A program made the translations under genes and the position numbers. This document shows, one piece after another, positions 25,469 through 35,942 of a DNA stretch of 64,000 bases. The notes under the pieces are model-generated. The model was not told where the DNA came from. It ran no database searches and was given only the letters and a program-made list of their open reading frames with translations. Numbering within the stretch: position 1 is the first letter of the stretch; each line of letters starts with the position of its first letter. The DNA comes from Brachybacterium saurashtrense (GTDB lineage Bacteria; Actinomycetota; Actinomycetes; Actinomycetales; Dermabacteraceae), in assembly GCF_003355475.1 (NCBI RefSeq), contig NZ_CP031356.1:2356001-2420000 (forward strand), written 5' to 3'.

Positions 25469-26161
25469 TCAGGAGCGGGCGGGCGCCGGCTCCGCCGGGT
25501 CCTCGTCCGCGTCCTCCGCGGATTCCTCCGGGTCCTCGAGCCCGGTCACGCCCGCCTCGCGGTACAGCGCGATGAACTCGCGCGCGGTGTCCGGCCCGAT
25601 CATCAGGCGCAGCACCGGGGAGACTTCGTAGTCGTCGCCCTGCTCGTCCAGCAGCCCGGCGCGCTGCACCTTCGCGATCGAGGCGCGCACCTCCTTGGCG
25701 AAGCCGGCCTCGTCGGTGGAGGTGGTACGGCGGTAGGCCGCCAGCGCCTGCTGCAGCTCGGCCTCGGAGACCACCGTGCGCTGCCCGCGCGAGGACTGGG
25801 TGAGGAGCATCTGGCGCAGGATCAGCATCAGCACCGAGTCCAGGCGGTTCATGCCCGTCAGGCGGCGCAGCAGCTTGGGGGCGTCGGGATCCTCCTCGCT
25901 CTGGCGCACGAAGGCGACCTGGGCGTCGTCGTCGACGATCAGCTCCAGGAAGAGATCGGCCAGCCGCGCCTCGATCGCGGCGCGGTCGCGCAGCAGCTGC
26001 GCGTAGCGGGCCCCGTCGCGCCGACCGTCGAGGAAGGGCCCCTGCAGCAGGTGCACCAGCACCCGCCGGGACTCGTCGACCAGGGCCGTGCCGGGCGCGG
26101 ACGGCGGCTGCTGCGCGTCGGCGGTCTCGTCGGCGTCGGGGCGGGGCGCGGTGGTGCTCAC
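25469..26161 (-). CDS. jetB: Wadjet/Mks subunit JetB (MksE, DUF4194)
   Basis: This 230-residue protein matches the DUF4194/MukE-like accessory subunit of Wadjet and MksBEF complexes, which bridges the kleisin JetA and DNA near the JetC heads. Visible features are the winged-helix-like core with RRVLVHLLQGPFLDGRRDGARYAQLLRDR, IEARLADLFLELIVDDDAQVAFVRQ, and the downstream SVLMLILRQMLLTQSSRGQRTVVSEAEL, followed by YEVSPVLRLMIGPD. The C terminus is an acidic tail (EDPEESAEDADEDPAE). GTG 26161 lies eight bases after a TAGGGT -10 box. It is on the same strand and in the same order as jetA and jetC, but a divergent coiled-coil gene and an ATL gene separate it from jetA and the siderophore operon separates it from jetC. 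Confidence 0.87.
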   Translation of the reverse strand: MSTTAPRPDADETADAQQPPSAPGTALVDESRRVLVHLLQGPFLDGRRDGARYAQLLRDRAAIEARLADLFLELIVDDDAQVAFVRQSEEDPDAPKLLRRLTGMNRLDSVLMLILRQMLLTQSSRGQRTVVSEAELQQALAAYRRTTSTDEAGFAKEVRASIAKVQRAGLLDEQGDDYEVSPVLRLMIGPDTAREFIALYREAGVTGLEDPEESAEDADEDPAEPAPARS

Positions 26162-26325
26162 GGGGCCCTACCCTACCGGCGCGCACCGGCGCGCACCGAA
26201 GGGGCGGATCGGGCGCGCTGCGACGAGCGTGCTTCCCCCACCCCCTGGTTTCTGGTGGAATCACGGTGCATGCAGGAAGCCCTTCGCACGCCCTGTGCGG
26301 AGGAGTCGACCGCGAGGAGCAGACC

Positions 26326-27249
26326 ATGGAACTGTCCACCCCCGTCCTCATCGGGATCGTGCTGCTGGCCCTGATCGTGGTGATCGTCGTGATCGTGCTC
26401 GGGGTGAAGTCCTCGCAGCGGCGGCGGGCACGGCAGGAGGAGGAGAACCGTCGCCGCGCGGCCGCGATGCGCGAGGAGGCGCAGAAGCAGGAGGAGGCGG
26501 TGCGCGAGCGCGAGCTCTCCGCCCGTGAGACGGAGCTCGAGGCCGAGCGCGCCCGCCTCGAGGCCGAGCGGAAGGTGCAGGAGGCCGAGCAGCGCCGCAC
26601 CGAGGCGGAGAAGCAGCGCACCGAGGTGGAGCAGGATCTCAGCGCCGTCGAGGCGCGGCGCGCGGAGGCCGATCGGCTCGATCCCGACGGCGGCGGCGCG
26701 GACCGCGCCGCGCATCGCACCGAGCACACGGACGGCCACCGCCCCGAGCACGCCGCACCCGAGGCCGAGCAGCGCACTCCCGAGGTCGAGCACGAGAGGG
26801 CCGACGCCGAGCGCGCCGCCGACCGCGAGGGACATGGCCGCCGCGCCGCGCGGCCCGCGCCGGAGGAGCCGCTCGCCGGTGGCGCCCCGCCCGCGGCGGG
26901 CGCCGGTGCCGCTGCAGGCGCTGGTGCCGACGCAGGCGCGGCATCGGAGCCGGCGCCGGAGCAGGAGTGGGCGTCGGGCCAGGAGCCGGCCGCCGCCCCG
27001 GAGGCGCACGCCGCGCAGACCCCGCCGGCCGAGGAGCAGTTCGGGGCGCCGACCACACGGGAGGGCCTGCAGACCCCGCCCGCGGAGCAGCAGTTCGGCC
27101 GCTCCGCGGCGGAGGACCTGCACGACCAGCACGGCTCGCTGGAGGATCCCGGCCCGGACGGCGAGACCTGGCGCCACCCGGAGCAGGAGCACGGGCACCA
27201 CGGCGACACCCCCCGCGGTGACGCCGAGGACGGCACCCACCGCGGCTGA
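26326..27249 (+). CDS. Membrane-anchored coiled-coil protein with disordered acidic tail
   Basis: I do not recognise a named family. The 307-residue protein begins with a transmembrane helix (residues about 6-29, LIGIVLLALIVVIVVIVLG), then an uninterrupted highly charged coiled coil (about 33-130, rich in ARxxEE and EAERxR heptads). A disordered Ala/Glu/His-rich region follows, with two copies of QTPPAE(E/Q)QFG near residues 228 and 248. ATG 26326 is preferred over an upstream in-frame ATG at 26266 because CGAGGAGC precedes it at normal spacing. It is transcribed away from jetB and lies between jetA and jetB. A role linking a DNA or envelope machine to the membrane is possible but unproven. 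Confidence 0.75.
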   Translation: MELSTPVLIGIVLLALIVVIVVIVLGVKSSQRRRARQEEENRRRAAAMREEAQKQEEAVRERELSARETELEAERARLEAERKVQEAEQRRTEAEKQRTEVEQDLSAVEARRAEADRLDPDGGGADRAAHRTEHTDGHRPEHAAPEAEQRTPEVEHERADAERAADREGHGRRAARPAPEEPLAGGAPPAAGAGAAAGAGADAGAASEPAPEQEWASGQEPAAAPEAHAAQTPPAEEQFGAPTTREGLQTPPAEQQFGRSAAEDLHDQHGSLEDPGPDGETWRHPEQEHGHHGDTPRGDAEDGTHRG

Positions 27250-27265
27250 CCCCACCGCCGACGCA

Positions 27266-27315
27266 GGACGGCCCGGGGAACTCGTCGGCACGAGGCCGAC
27301 GACCCCGGGCCGTCC
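27266..27315 (+). terminator. Strong terminator hairpin after the coiled-coil gene
   Basis: The outer stem GGACGGCCCGGGG/CCCCGGGCCGTCC (27266-27278 with 27303-27315) encloses an inner eight-base-pair stem (27282-27289 with 27295-27302). It starts 16 bases after the stop and separates this gene from the ATL gene. Confidence 0.85.
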
Positions 27316-27347
27316 CCGTGCGTGGCGCGCGTGCCAGACTGACCGCC

Positions 27348-27719
27348 ATGGTCACCGGTCCCGCCCGCACCCGCATGGACGACCTCACCGTGGAGCGGGT
27401 GCTGCGCGTGGTCGAGGCGATCCCGCCGGGCCGGGTCGCGGCCTACGGCGAGGTGGGATCGCTCGTGGGCGTGGGGCCGCGCCTGGTGGGGCGGATCCTG
27501 CGCACCTGGGGCGCGGGGGTGCCGTGGTGGCGGGTCACGAACGCCTCCGGCGACCATCCGCTGCTGGCCCGGGCCCTGCCGCACTGGGAGGCGGAGGGGA
27601 TCGCCGTGAAGCCGAATGGCCGCGGCTGCCGGATGGGCGAGTTCGGCGCGGACCTCGAGGTGCTGCGCGAGCGCGCCCGCCCCGCCCTGGCGGAGCTGGA
27701 GCAGACGGAGGGCCCCTGA
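27348..27719 (+). CDS. Alkyltransferase-like DNA-binding protein (ATL)
   Basis: This 123-residue protein is the DNA-binding domain of the O6-alkylguanine transferase family without methyl-transfer ability. The motif VERVLRVVEAIPPGRVAAYGEVGSLVGVGPRLVGRIL contains the helix-turn-helix that flips the damaged base. At the usual active site PCHRV the sequence is PWWRV: tryptophan replaces the catalytic cysteine, as in ATL proteins, and a second tryptophan replaces the histidine. ATL proteins bind alkylated guanine and pass it to nucleotide excision repair. ATG 27348 was chosen; an in-frame GTG at 27318 would add ten residues that overlap the terminator region. It ends 19 bases before the convergent jetA stop. 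Confidence 0.85.
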   Translation: MVTGPARTRMDDLTVERVLRVVEAIPPGRVAAYGEVGSLVGVGPRLVGRILRTWGAGVPWWRVTNASGDHPLLARALPHWEAEGIAVKPNGRGCRMGEFGADLEVLRERARPALAELEQTEGP

Positions 27720-27738
27720 CCGGCACGGGCCGCCGGGG

Positions 27739-29304
27739 TCACTCGACCGGCACGTCCTCGAGGAAGTAGTAGGCGGGCACCCGCGCGGCGTAGTCGTTGC
27801 CGTCCAGCTCGCGCCAGGTGACGATCTCAGTGGAGCCCTCGCGCGGCTGCGCATGGCTCGTGGCCAGGAACATCAGGCCGATCACGCTGGCCAGCCCCTG
27901 CTCCGCGGGGCGCGCCCGCAGCACGTCGCCGATGGAGGCCTGGCCACCGGCCCCGCGCACCTCGTTGACGTGCGCGGTGAGGCCCACGGTGTCGATGTCG
28001 TTGGTGCGCACCAGGTCCTGCAGCACCTCCACGCTGAGCGAGGTGGCGTCATGCACCTCCGCCTCGGCGGGGGCTCCCGGGTCCGTGGGGTCCTTCAGCC
28101 GGTGCTGGGAGACGGAGCCGAGCTGCACCCGCGAGAGATCGAGGTCCAGCCCGAACGGCGCCCGGGTGGACACCTCGTCCTTCTGCGCGAGGGCGACGCC
28201 CTGCGCCTCCTGCAGCGCCTCCAGCAGCACCCGGTGCTGGCGGAAGTCCTGGGAGCGCACGAACCGGGCCAGCGAGCGGTACAGCTCCGTCTTGACGTCC
28301 AGCACCTCCTGCGCCGGCTCGTACAGGTCGCTGAACACGTTGGCGAGCCGCTCGCGCTCGTCCCGACCCAGCGAGCGGGCGAAGTCCCGCTCCAGCAGCC
28401 GGTCCACCAGGTCCTGGGTGGTGCGGGTCTGCGCCGGGTCGTTGAGCATCCGGAAGAAGGCGGTGAAGGTGCGGCCCACGCTGGACTGGCCCAGCAGGTC
28501 GTCGCCGGCCAGCAGCTGCTCGAGGATCTCGCCGCGGGAGCCCTCCGGGGAGAGGATCTGCTCGCGCAGGTGCAGGTCCACGGCGCGGAGGTCCTCGCGG
28601 TACTGCAGGAAGTCGCCGGAGAGCTCCGCGGCCACCTGCAGGATGTCCCGCAGGCGGTCTGCGGAGGCCTCGGGGCTGGGGAGCATCAGCTCGCCCTCGG
28701 AGAGCTCGCGGATCTCCGCCTCGATCCGCTCGCGGCGGCGCTGGAGGTCCGCCAGGCGCACGTCCCGATCGGTCTCCGTCTCCTGCGCGAGCCGCTCGAA
28801 CTGCTGCACCACCAGGGTGAGGCGGGACTCGGTGGTGGTGGGACGGTGCTCCTCGAGGGAGGCGATGAACTGGATCGCGTCGATCGTGGCCGGGGACGGC
28901 TCGAACGTGGTCTCGGTGTGCTGGGGGTCGTCGCGCCGGGTGAGGTAGCCCTCGCGCACCCAGCCGTCCACGTACTCGGCGGCGCTGCGGCCGCCGCGCG
29001 CCTCCCCCTCGGCCCCGTCGGCCGCCTCCGCGCCGTCGGCGGCGGCATCCGCGCCCGTGCCCTCGGCCGTGTCGTCGTGCAGCAGCGCCACGTGGGCGCC
29101 CACCCGGGCGATGAGCTCGCTGCGGGGCAGGCGGCGATCCCCCGCGGGGAACGTGGCCTGCAGGATCGCGAGCACGGCGGGGGCCTTGGTGGCGGCGAGC
29201 AGGCGCCAGGTGCTGGCCCGCCGCAGCTGCTCGTAGATCTCCTTGCGCGCGGCCACGGCGTCGCTGCGGCGGTCGGTCCACCGGTTCGGCTCGGTCGTGG
29301 TCAC
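27739..29304 (-). CDS. jetA: Wadjet/Mks kleisin-like subunit JetA (MksF, DUF3375)
   Basis: This 521-residue protein matches DUF3375, the kleisin-like subunit of Wadjet and MksBEF, which joins the two JetC heads. The N terminus has a winged-helix region (TWRLLAATKAPAVLAILQATFP), a Gly/Ala-rich insert (about 85-108), then helical segments with SPATIDAIQFIASLEEHRPTTTESRLTLVVQQFERLAQETETD, FLQYREDLRAVDLHLREQIL and DDLLGQSSVGRTFTAFFRMLNDPAQ, which are typical of the family. The C-terminal winged helix includes IGDVLRARPAEQGLASVIGLMFLA. GTG 29304 lies eight bases after TAGACT. In canonical loci jetA is followed directly by jetB; here two opposite-strand genes intervene. Confidence 0.9.
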   Translation of the reverse strand: MTTTEPNRWTDRRSDAVAARKEIYEQLRRASTWRLLAATKAPAVLAILQATFPAGDRRLPRSELIARVGAHVALLHDDTAEGTGADAAADGAEAADGAEGEARGGRSAAEYVDGWVREGYLTRRDDPQHTETTFEPSPATIDAIQFIASLEEHRPTTTESRLTLVVQQFERLAQETETDRDVRLADLQRRRERIEAEIRELSEGELMLPSPEASADRLRDILQVAAELSGDFLQYREDLRAVDLHLREQILSPEGSRGEILEQLLAGDDLLGQSSVGRTFTAFFRMLNDPAQTRTTQDLVDRLLERDFARSLGRDERERLANVFSDLYEPAQEVLDVKTELYRSLARFVRSQDFRQHRVLLEALQEAQGVALAQKDEVSTRAPFGLDLDLSRVQLGSVSQHRLKDPTDPGAPAEAEVHDATSLSVEVLQDLVRTNDIDTVGLTAHVNEVRGAGGQASIGDVLRARPAEQGLASVIGLMFLATSHAQPREGSTEIVTWRELDGNDYAARVPAYYFLEDVPVE

Positions 29305-29312
29305 GGTGAGCG

Positions 29313-29318
29313 AGTCTA
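29313..29318 (-). promoter_or_regulatory. Predicted -10 box (TAGACT) of jetA
   Basis: On the minus strand TAGACT is followed by eight bases and the GTG at 29304, so the mRNA would have at most one or two leader bases. Confidence 0.5.
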
Positions 29319-29473
29319 GCCCCCGCCGCGCGGGCGCGAGGCTCCCGGCCGGGACGCGCCCCGGGATGCCGGCACCGTCGGGAGCGGGCCGCGCCGCACC
29401 GCGCCGCGTCCGCGACCCTGCATCGTTGTCGAGATGTGTCTGCCCCGCCCCGCCACGAGGCCGGACCCTGCGA

Positions 29474-29479
29474 TAACGT
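29474..29479 (+). promoter_or_regulatory. Predicted -10 box of the sugar-uptake operon
   Basis: TAACGT fits TAnnnT and would start transcription near 29486, giving a leader of about 73 bases that contains the operator-like site at 29534-29549. The -35 is not clear. Confidence 0.35.
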
Positions 29480-29533
29480 CGTCGTGACAGGGAGCCACGA
29501 GCCCCGGCGACGACGCCCGGGCACCACCCCTCT

Positions 29534-29549
29534 TCGTCAACGTTCGAAG
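29534..29549 (+). promoter_or_regulatory. Operator-like half site before the sugar-binding protein gene
   Basis: TCGTCAACGTTCGAAG matches the perfect palindrome found before lacZ (TCGTGAACGTTCACGA) at 11 of its first 12 bases, while the right arm is degenerate. It overlaps the ribosome binding site region of the lipoprotein gene and suggests control by the same LacI-type repressor. Confidence 0.45.
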
Positions 29550-29558
29550 GAGAACATC

Positions 29559-30839
29559 ATGCGACGCAGGAACTTCCTCCTCCTCTCCGGCGGCGGCCTC
29601 GCGGCGGCCGGTCTCGCGGCCTGCGGCGGCTCCGGCGGCGGGGGCGGCGAGGGCGGCGGCTCCGAGGTGGAGGTCTTCACCTGGTGGGCCCAGGGATCGG
29701 AGAAGGCCGGCCTCGACGCGCTGGTCGCCCAGTTCGAGAAGGACTACCCGGATCTCACCTTCGTCAACGGCTCCGTCGCCGGCGGCGCCGGCAGCGCCGC
29801 GAAGGACATGCTGCAGTCCCGCCTGCAGGCCGGGGACCCGCCGGACACCTTCCAGGCGCACGCCGGCCTGGAGCTCGCCGACTACGTGGACGCCGGCCAG
29901 CTGGAGGACGTCTCGGACCTCTACGAGGAGTACGGGCTCACCGAGGCGTTCCCCTCGGACCTGGTGGAGCTGCTCACGCTCGACGACATGATCTACTCCG
30001 TCCCCTCCAACATCCACCGCTCCAACGTGGTGTGGACGAACACGGCCGTCCTCGAGGCCGCGGGCATCGACCCCACCGCCGTCCCGGCGGACGTCGAGGC
30101 CTTCATCGCGGACGTGGAGAAGGCCGCCGCCTCCGGCGTGGCGGGCCTGTCGATCGGCACCACCTGGACCCAGGTGAACCTGCTCGAGGCCGTGCTGATG
30201 GCGGATCTGGGCAGCGAGGCCTACAACGGCCTGTGGACGGGCGGGACCGACTGGTCCGGCGGCGAGGTGACCACGGCGCTGGAGCACTTCGAGGCGCTGA
30301 TCGCCCTGACCAACACCGACCGCGACGGGCTGGACTGGACCGACGCCACCCAGATGCAGATCGACGGCAGCGCCGCCTACAGCGTGATGGGCGACTGGGC
30401 GGTGGCCTCCTTCCAGCAGGCGGAGATGACCGACGGCGAGGACTACGGCTACTTCCCGCTCAGCGGCGGCGAGCCGATCTTCGGCTTCCTCGCCGACTCC
30501 TTCACCCTGCCGGTGGGGGCCCCGAACCCCGACGGCGCGAAGGCCTGGCTGGACACGATCAGCTCCCAGGAGGGGCAGGTGGCGTTCTCCCTCGCCAAGG
30601 GCTCGATCCCGGCGCGCACCGACGTGGACACCGCCGAGTTCCCCGCCTACCAGCAGACGGCGATCGAGTCCTACGCCCAGGACGCGATCTCGCCCTCGCT
30701 CGCCCACGGCGCGGCCACCCCGGTGGCCTGGCTGAACGACATCTCGGACGCGACGAGCAAGTTCACCACCGGCGCGAGCGACGTCTCCGGGTACCAGGAG
30801 GAGCTGGCCACCATCGCCGAGTCCCACGCCTCGGCCTGA
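29559..30839 (+). CDS. Sugar ABC transporter substrate-binding lipoprotein
   Basis: This 426-residue lipoprotein belongs to the extracellular solute-binding family 1 of sugar ABC importers. It has a signal peptide with lipobox LAAC (C22) and a Gly-rich tether. The ligand-binding fold shows VEVFTWWAQGSEKAGLDALVAQFEKDYPDLTF, a hinge segment IYSVPSNIHRSNVVWTN, and AAYSVMGDWAVASFQQAEM. ATG 29559 follows GAAGGAGA. The two permease genes and a beta-galactosidase follow, so the ligand is probably a galactoside such as lactose or an oligosaccharide. A hairpin after the stop should raise its level relative to the permeases. Confidence 0.93.
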   Translation: MRRRNFLLLSGGGLAAAGLAACGGSGGGGGEGGGSEVEVFTWWAQGSEKAGLDALVAQFEKDYPDLTFVNGSVAGGAGSAAKDMLQSRLQAGDPPDTFQAHAGLELADYVDAGQLEDVSDLYEEYGLTEAFPSDLVELLTLDDMIYSVPSNIHRSNVVWTNTAVLEAAGIDPTAVPADVEAFIADVEKAAASGVAGLSIGTTWTQVNLLEAVLMADLGSEAYNGLWTGGTDWSGGEVTTALEHFEALIALTNTDRDGLDWTDATQMQIDGSAAYSVMGDWAVASFQQAEMTDGEDYGYFPLSGGEPIFGFLADSFTLPVGAPNPDGAKAWLDTISSQEGQVAFSLAKGSIPARTDVDTAEFPAYQQTAIESYAQDAISPSLAHGAATPVAWLNDISDATSKFTTGASDVSGYQEELATIAESHASA

Positions 30840-30870
30840 CTCGCCGGACCCGCCTCACCCGCCTGATGCG

Positions 30871-30911
30871 ACGGGAGCGCCCCGGGGCCCGTGCCCGGGG
30901 GTCGCTCCCGT
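30871..30911 (+). terminator. Intercistronic hairpin between binding-protein and permease genes
   Basis: CGGGAGCG (30872-30879) pairs with CGCTCCCG (30903-30910), extended by CCCC/GGGG with a one-base bulge. Such hairpins after the binding-protein gene usually cause partial termination or mRNA protection, so that more lipoprotein than permease is made. Confidence 0.65.
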
Positions 30912-30948
30912 CCCCGAGTCCCGGCCCGGCCGGGAGCGAGGAGACCTC

Positions 30949-31851
30949 GTGAGAGTCGCCGTGCGGCGCTACGGTGCGCCCCTGCTGATGATCCTGCCCT
31001 CGATCCTGCTGATCGGGATCTTCGTGTACGGCCTGCTGGGGGTGAACTTCTGGACGTCGATGACGGACAACCACTCCGCGGCCCAGGCCTCGGGCCGGGA
31101 GCCGGTCGCCTTCGTGGGCCTGACCAACTACCTCGACCTGCTGCTCACCGAGGACTTCCGGCACTCGCTGGCGAACCTGGTGCTGTTCACGGCCGCGTTC
31201 CTGGTGGGCGCGATGGCGATCGGCTTCGTGTGGGCGTGGCTGCTGGAGCGCCCGCTGCCCGGGGGCCGCCTGTTCCAGACGGTGTACCTGTTCCCGATGG
31301 CCGTCAGCTTCGTCGCCTCCGGCGTGGTGTGGCGGTGGCTGCTGAACTCGAACCAGGGCGAGAACGCCAGCGGCCTGAACCGGCTGTTCCAGATGGTGGG
31401 GCTGGACTTCCTGCAGAACCCCTGGTGGAACAACATCACCTTCGGCATCCTCGCGATCGCGCTCCCGGCGATCTGGCAGCTCTCGGGCTATGTGATGGCG
31501 CTGTTCCTGGCCGGGTTCCGCGGCGTGCCCGACGAGCTGCGGGAGGCGGCCCGCATGGACGGCGCCTCCGAGTGGCAGGTGTACCGCATGGTGATCTTCC
31601 CGCAGCTCACCCCGGTGCTGATGAGCGCGATCGTGATCATCGCCCACATGTCGCTGAAGAGCTTCGACCTGATCATGTCGATCTCCTCCGCCTCGGCGTA
31701 CCAGACCAAGGTGCCGGCGGTGGACATGTTCCTGTTCAAGTCCGGGTTCGACTACGCGAACTCGGCGGCGGTGGGGGCCTTCCTCCTGATCATCATCGCG
31801 TTCCTGATCGTCCCGTACCTCGTCCAGCAGCATCGGAGCCGCACGCGATGA
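30949..31851 (+). CDS. Sugar ABC transporter permease (MalF/LacF-like)
   Basis: This 300-residue inner-membrane permease has six predicted helices. The cytoplasmic EAA loop that docks the ATPase is FRGVPDELREAARMDGASEWQVYRMVIFPQL near residues 196-226. The helix after it and the final VPYLVQQHRSRTR tail are typical of the MalF/UgpA group. GTG 30949 follows CGAGGAGAC. Its stop overlaps the next start (ATGA), so the two permeases are coupled. No ATPase gene is present; actinobacterial sugar importers of this type commonly share one MsiK-like ATPase encoded elsewhere. Confidence 0.94.
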   Translation: MRVAVRRYGAPLLMILPSILLIGIFVYGLLGVNFWTSMTDNHSAAQASGREPVAFVGLTNYLDLLLTEDFRHSLANLVLFTAAFLVGAMAIGFVWAWLLERPLPGGRLFQTVYLFPMAVSFVASGVVWRWLLNSNQGENASGLNRLFQMVGLDFLQNPWWNNITFGILAIALPAIWQLSGYVMALFLAGFRGVPDELREAARMDGASEWQVYRMVIFPQLTPVLMSAIVIIAHMSLKSFDLIMSISSASAYQTKVPAVDMFLFKSGFDYANSAAVGAFLLIIIAFLIVPYLVQQHRSRTR

Positions 31852-32741
31852 GCACCTCGACCGTCTCCGCCTCCGCCGCCCCGCTCCCCTCCCCGGCCGA
31901 GCCGTCGCCGCACCGGCGCGGCGGGGTCCCCTGGACGCTCGTGCTGCGCCTGGCCGCGATCCTCGCCGGCGTGGTGGTCGTGCTGATCCCCGTGTACGTG
32001 CTGCTGGTGACCAGCCTCAAGGGCCCCGGGGATGCGAGCGCGGCCCGCGCCTGGGCCCTGCCGCGGGAGTGGTCCTTCGAGAACTGGGCGCAGGCCTGGC
32101 AGGCCCTGTCGCCGTCGATCTGGCGCAGCGTGCAGATGGTGGTGCCGGCCACGGTGATCTCCGCCGTGCTGGGCTGCATGAACGGCTTCGTGCTCTCGCG
32201 GTGGCGCTTCCCTGGGGCGGACATCGTGTTCACGCTGATCCTGTTCGGGATGTTCCTGCCGTACCAGGCGGTGATGATCCCGCTGATGCAGATGCTGCTG
32301 GGCGCCGGCGTGCCCAACGGCATCCCCTCGCTGATCCTGCTGCACGTGGTGTTCGGCATCCCGATCACCACGCTGATCTTCCGCAACTACTTCGAGTCCG
32401 TGCCGCACGAGCTCATCGAGTCCGCGACGATGGACGGCGCGGGCATGCTGCGCACCTTCTGGTCCATCGCGCTGCCCCTGGCGATCCCGGGCTTCGTGGT
32501 GGTGCTGATCTGGCAGTTCACCAATGCCTGGAACGACTTCCTGTTCGCCGTGTTCTTCTCCTCCCCGGCGAACGGGCCGGTGACCCTGGCGCTGAACAAC
32601 CTCGCCAACGGCGCGCTGCTGGCGAACTACGGGGTGTCGATGGCGGGGGCGCTGCTGGCCTCCCTGCCCACGCTGCTCGTGTACATCCTGCTCAGCAAGT
32701 ACTTCCTCTCCGGCCTGATGCAGGGGTCGGTCAAGGGCTGA
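31848..32741 (+). CDS. Sugar ABC transporter permease (MalG/LacG-like)
   Basis: This 297-residue permease is the partner of the preceding MalF-like protein. After a Ser/Pro-rich cytoplasmic head come a first membrane helix (about 34-56) and five more. The EAA loop is FESVPHELIESATMDGAGMLRTFWSIALPLAIP, in which the usual EAA is ESA. The C terminus ends YFLSGLMQGSVKG, a form almost universal in MalG-type permeases (FxxGxxxGAVKG). The start ATG overlaps the previous stop. It is the last gene before lacZ, separated by 126 bases that hold a promoter and operator. Confidence 0.94.
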   Translation: MSTSTVSASAAPLPSPAEPSPHRRGGVPWTLVLRLAAILAGVVVVLIPVYVLLVTSLKGPGDASAARAWALPREWSFENWAQAWQALSPSIWRSVQMVVPATVISAVLGCMNGFVLSRWRFPGADIVFTLILFGMFLPYQAVMIPLMQMLLGAGVPNGIPSLILLHVVFGIPITTLIFRNYFESVPHELIESATMDGAGMLRTFWSIALPLAIPGFVVVLIWQFTNAWNDFLFAVFFSSPANGPVTLALNNLANGALLANYGVSMAGALLASLPTLLVYILLSKYFLSGLMQGSVKG

Positions 32742-32796
32742 GCAGGCCGCCCGCAGCGAACGGCAGGATTCCACCGCGGGCCGGCCCGCTTCTGGG

Positions 32797-32802
32797 TACA
32801 CT
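32797..32802 (+). promoter_or_regulatory. Predicted -10 box (TACACT) of lacZ
   Basis: TACACT would start transcription near 32809, within the palindromic operator. The -35 region is weak. Confidence 0.5.
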
Positions 32803-32805
32803 CCT

Positions 32806-32821
32806 TCGTGAACGTTCACGA
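32806..32821 (+). promoter_or_regulatory. LacI-family operator before lacZ
   Basis: TCGTGAACGTTCACGA is a perfect 16-base palindrome with the central AACGTT common to LacI-family operators. It covers the predicted transcription start of lacZ, the standard position for repression. No LacI-type regulator gene lies in the window. Confidence 0.8.
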
Positions 32822-32834
32822 CCTTGTCTCGTGA

Positions 32835-35876
<3,042 letters not shown>

Positions 35877-35886
35877 TACCCGGCGG

Positions 35887-35918
35887 CCGCGGGGCCCTGC
35901 GACGGCGGGGCCCCGCGG
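35887..35918. terminator. Bidirectional terminator between lacZ and the convergent propeller gene
   Basis: CCGCGGGGCCC (35887-35897) pairs perfectly with GGGCCCCGCGG (35908-35918) around a ten-base loop. It lies in the 66-base gap between two convergent genes. Confidence 0.75.
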
Positions 35919-35942
35919 CGGCCGGCCACCCCGGCAGTGCCC

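Noticed and set aside
26173..27291. Minus-strand frames opposite the coiled-coil gene
   Set aside because: Low-complexity shadow of a repetitive charged coding sequence; no ribosome site or family motif.
27739..29304. CRISPR, toxin-antitoxin or restriction genes around the Wadjet subunits forming a classical defence island
   Set aside because: None of the neighbours shows such domains; the surroundings are transport, repair and sugar-use genes.
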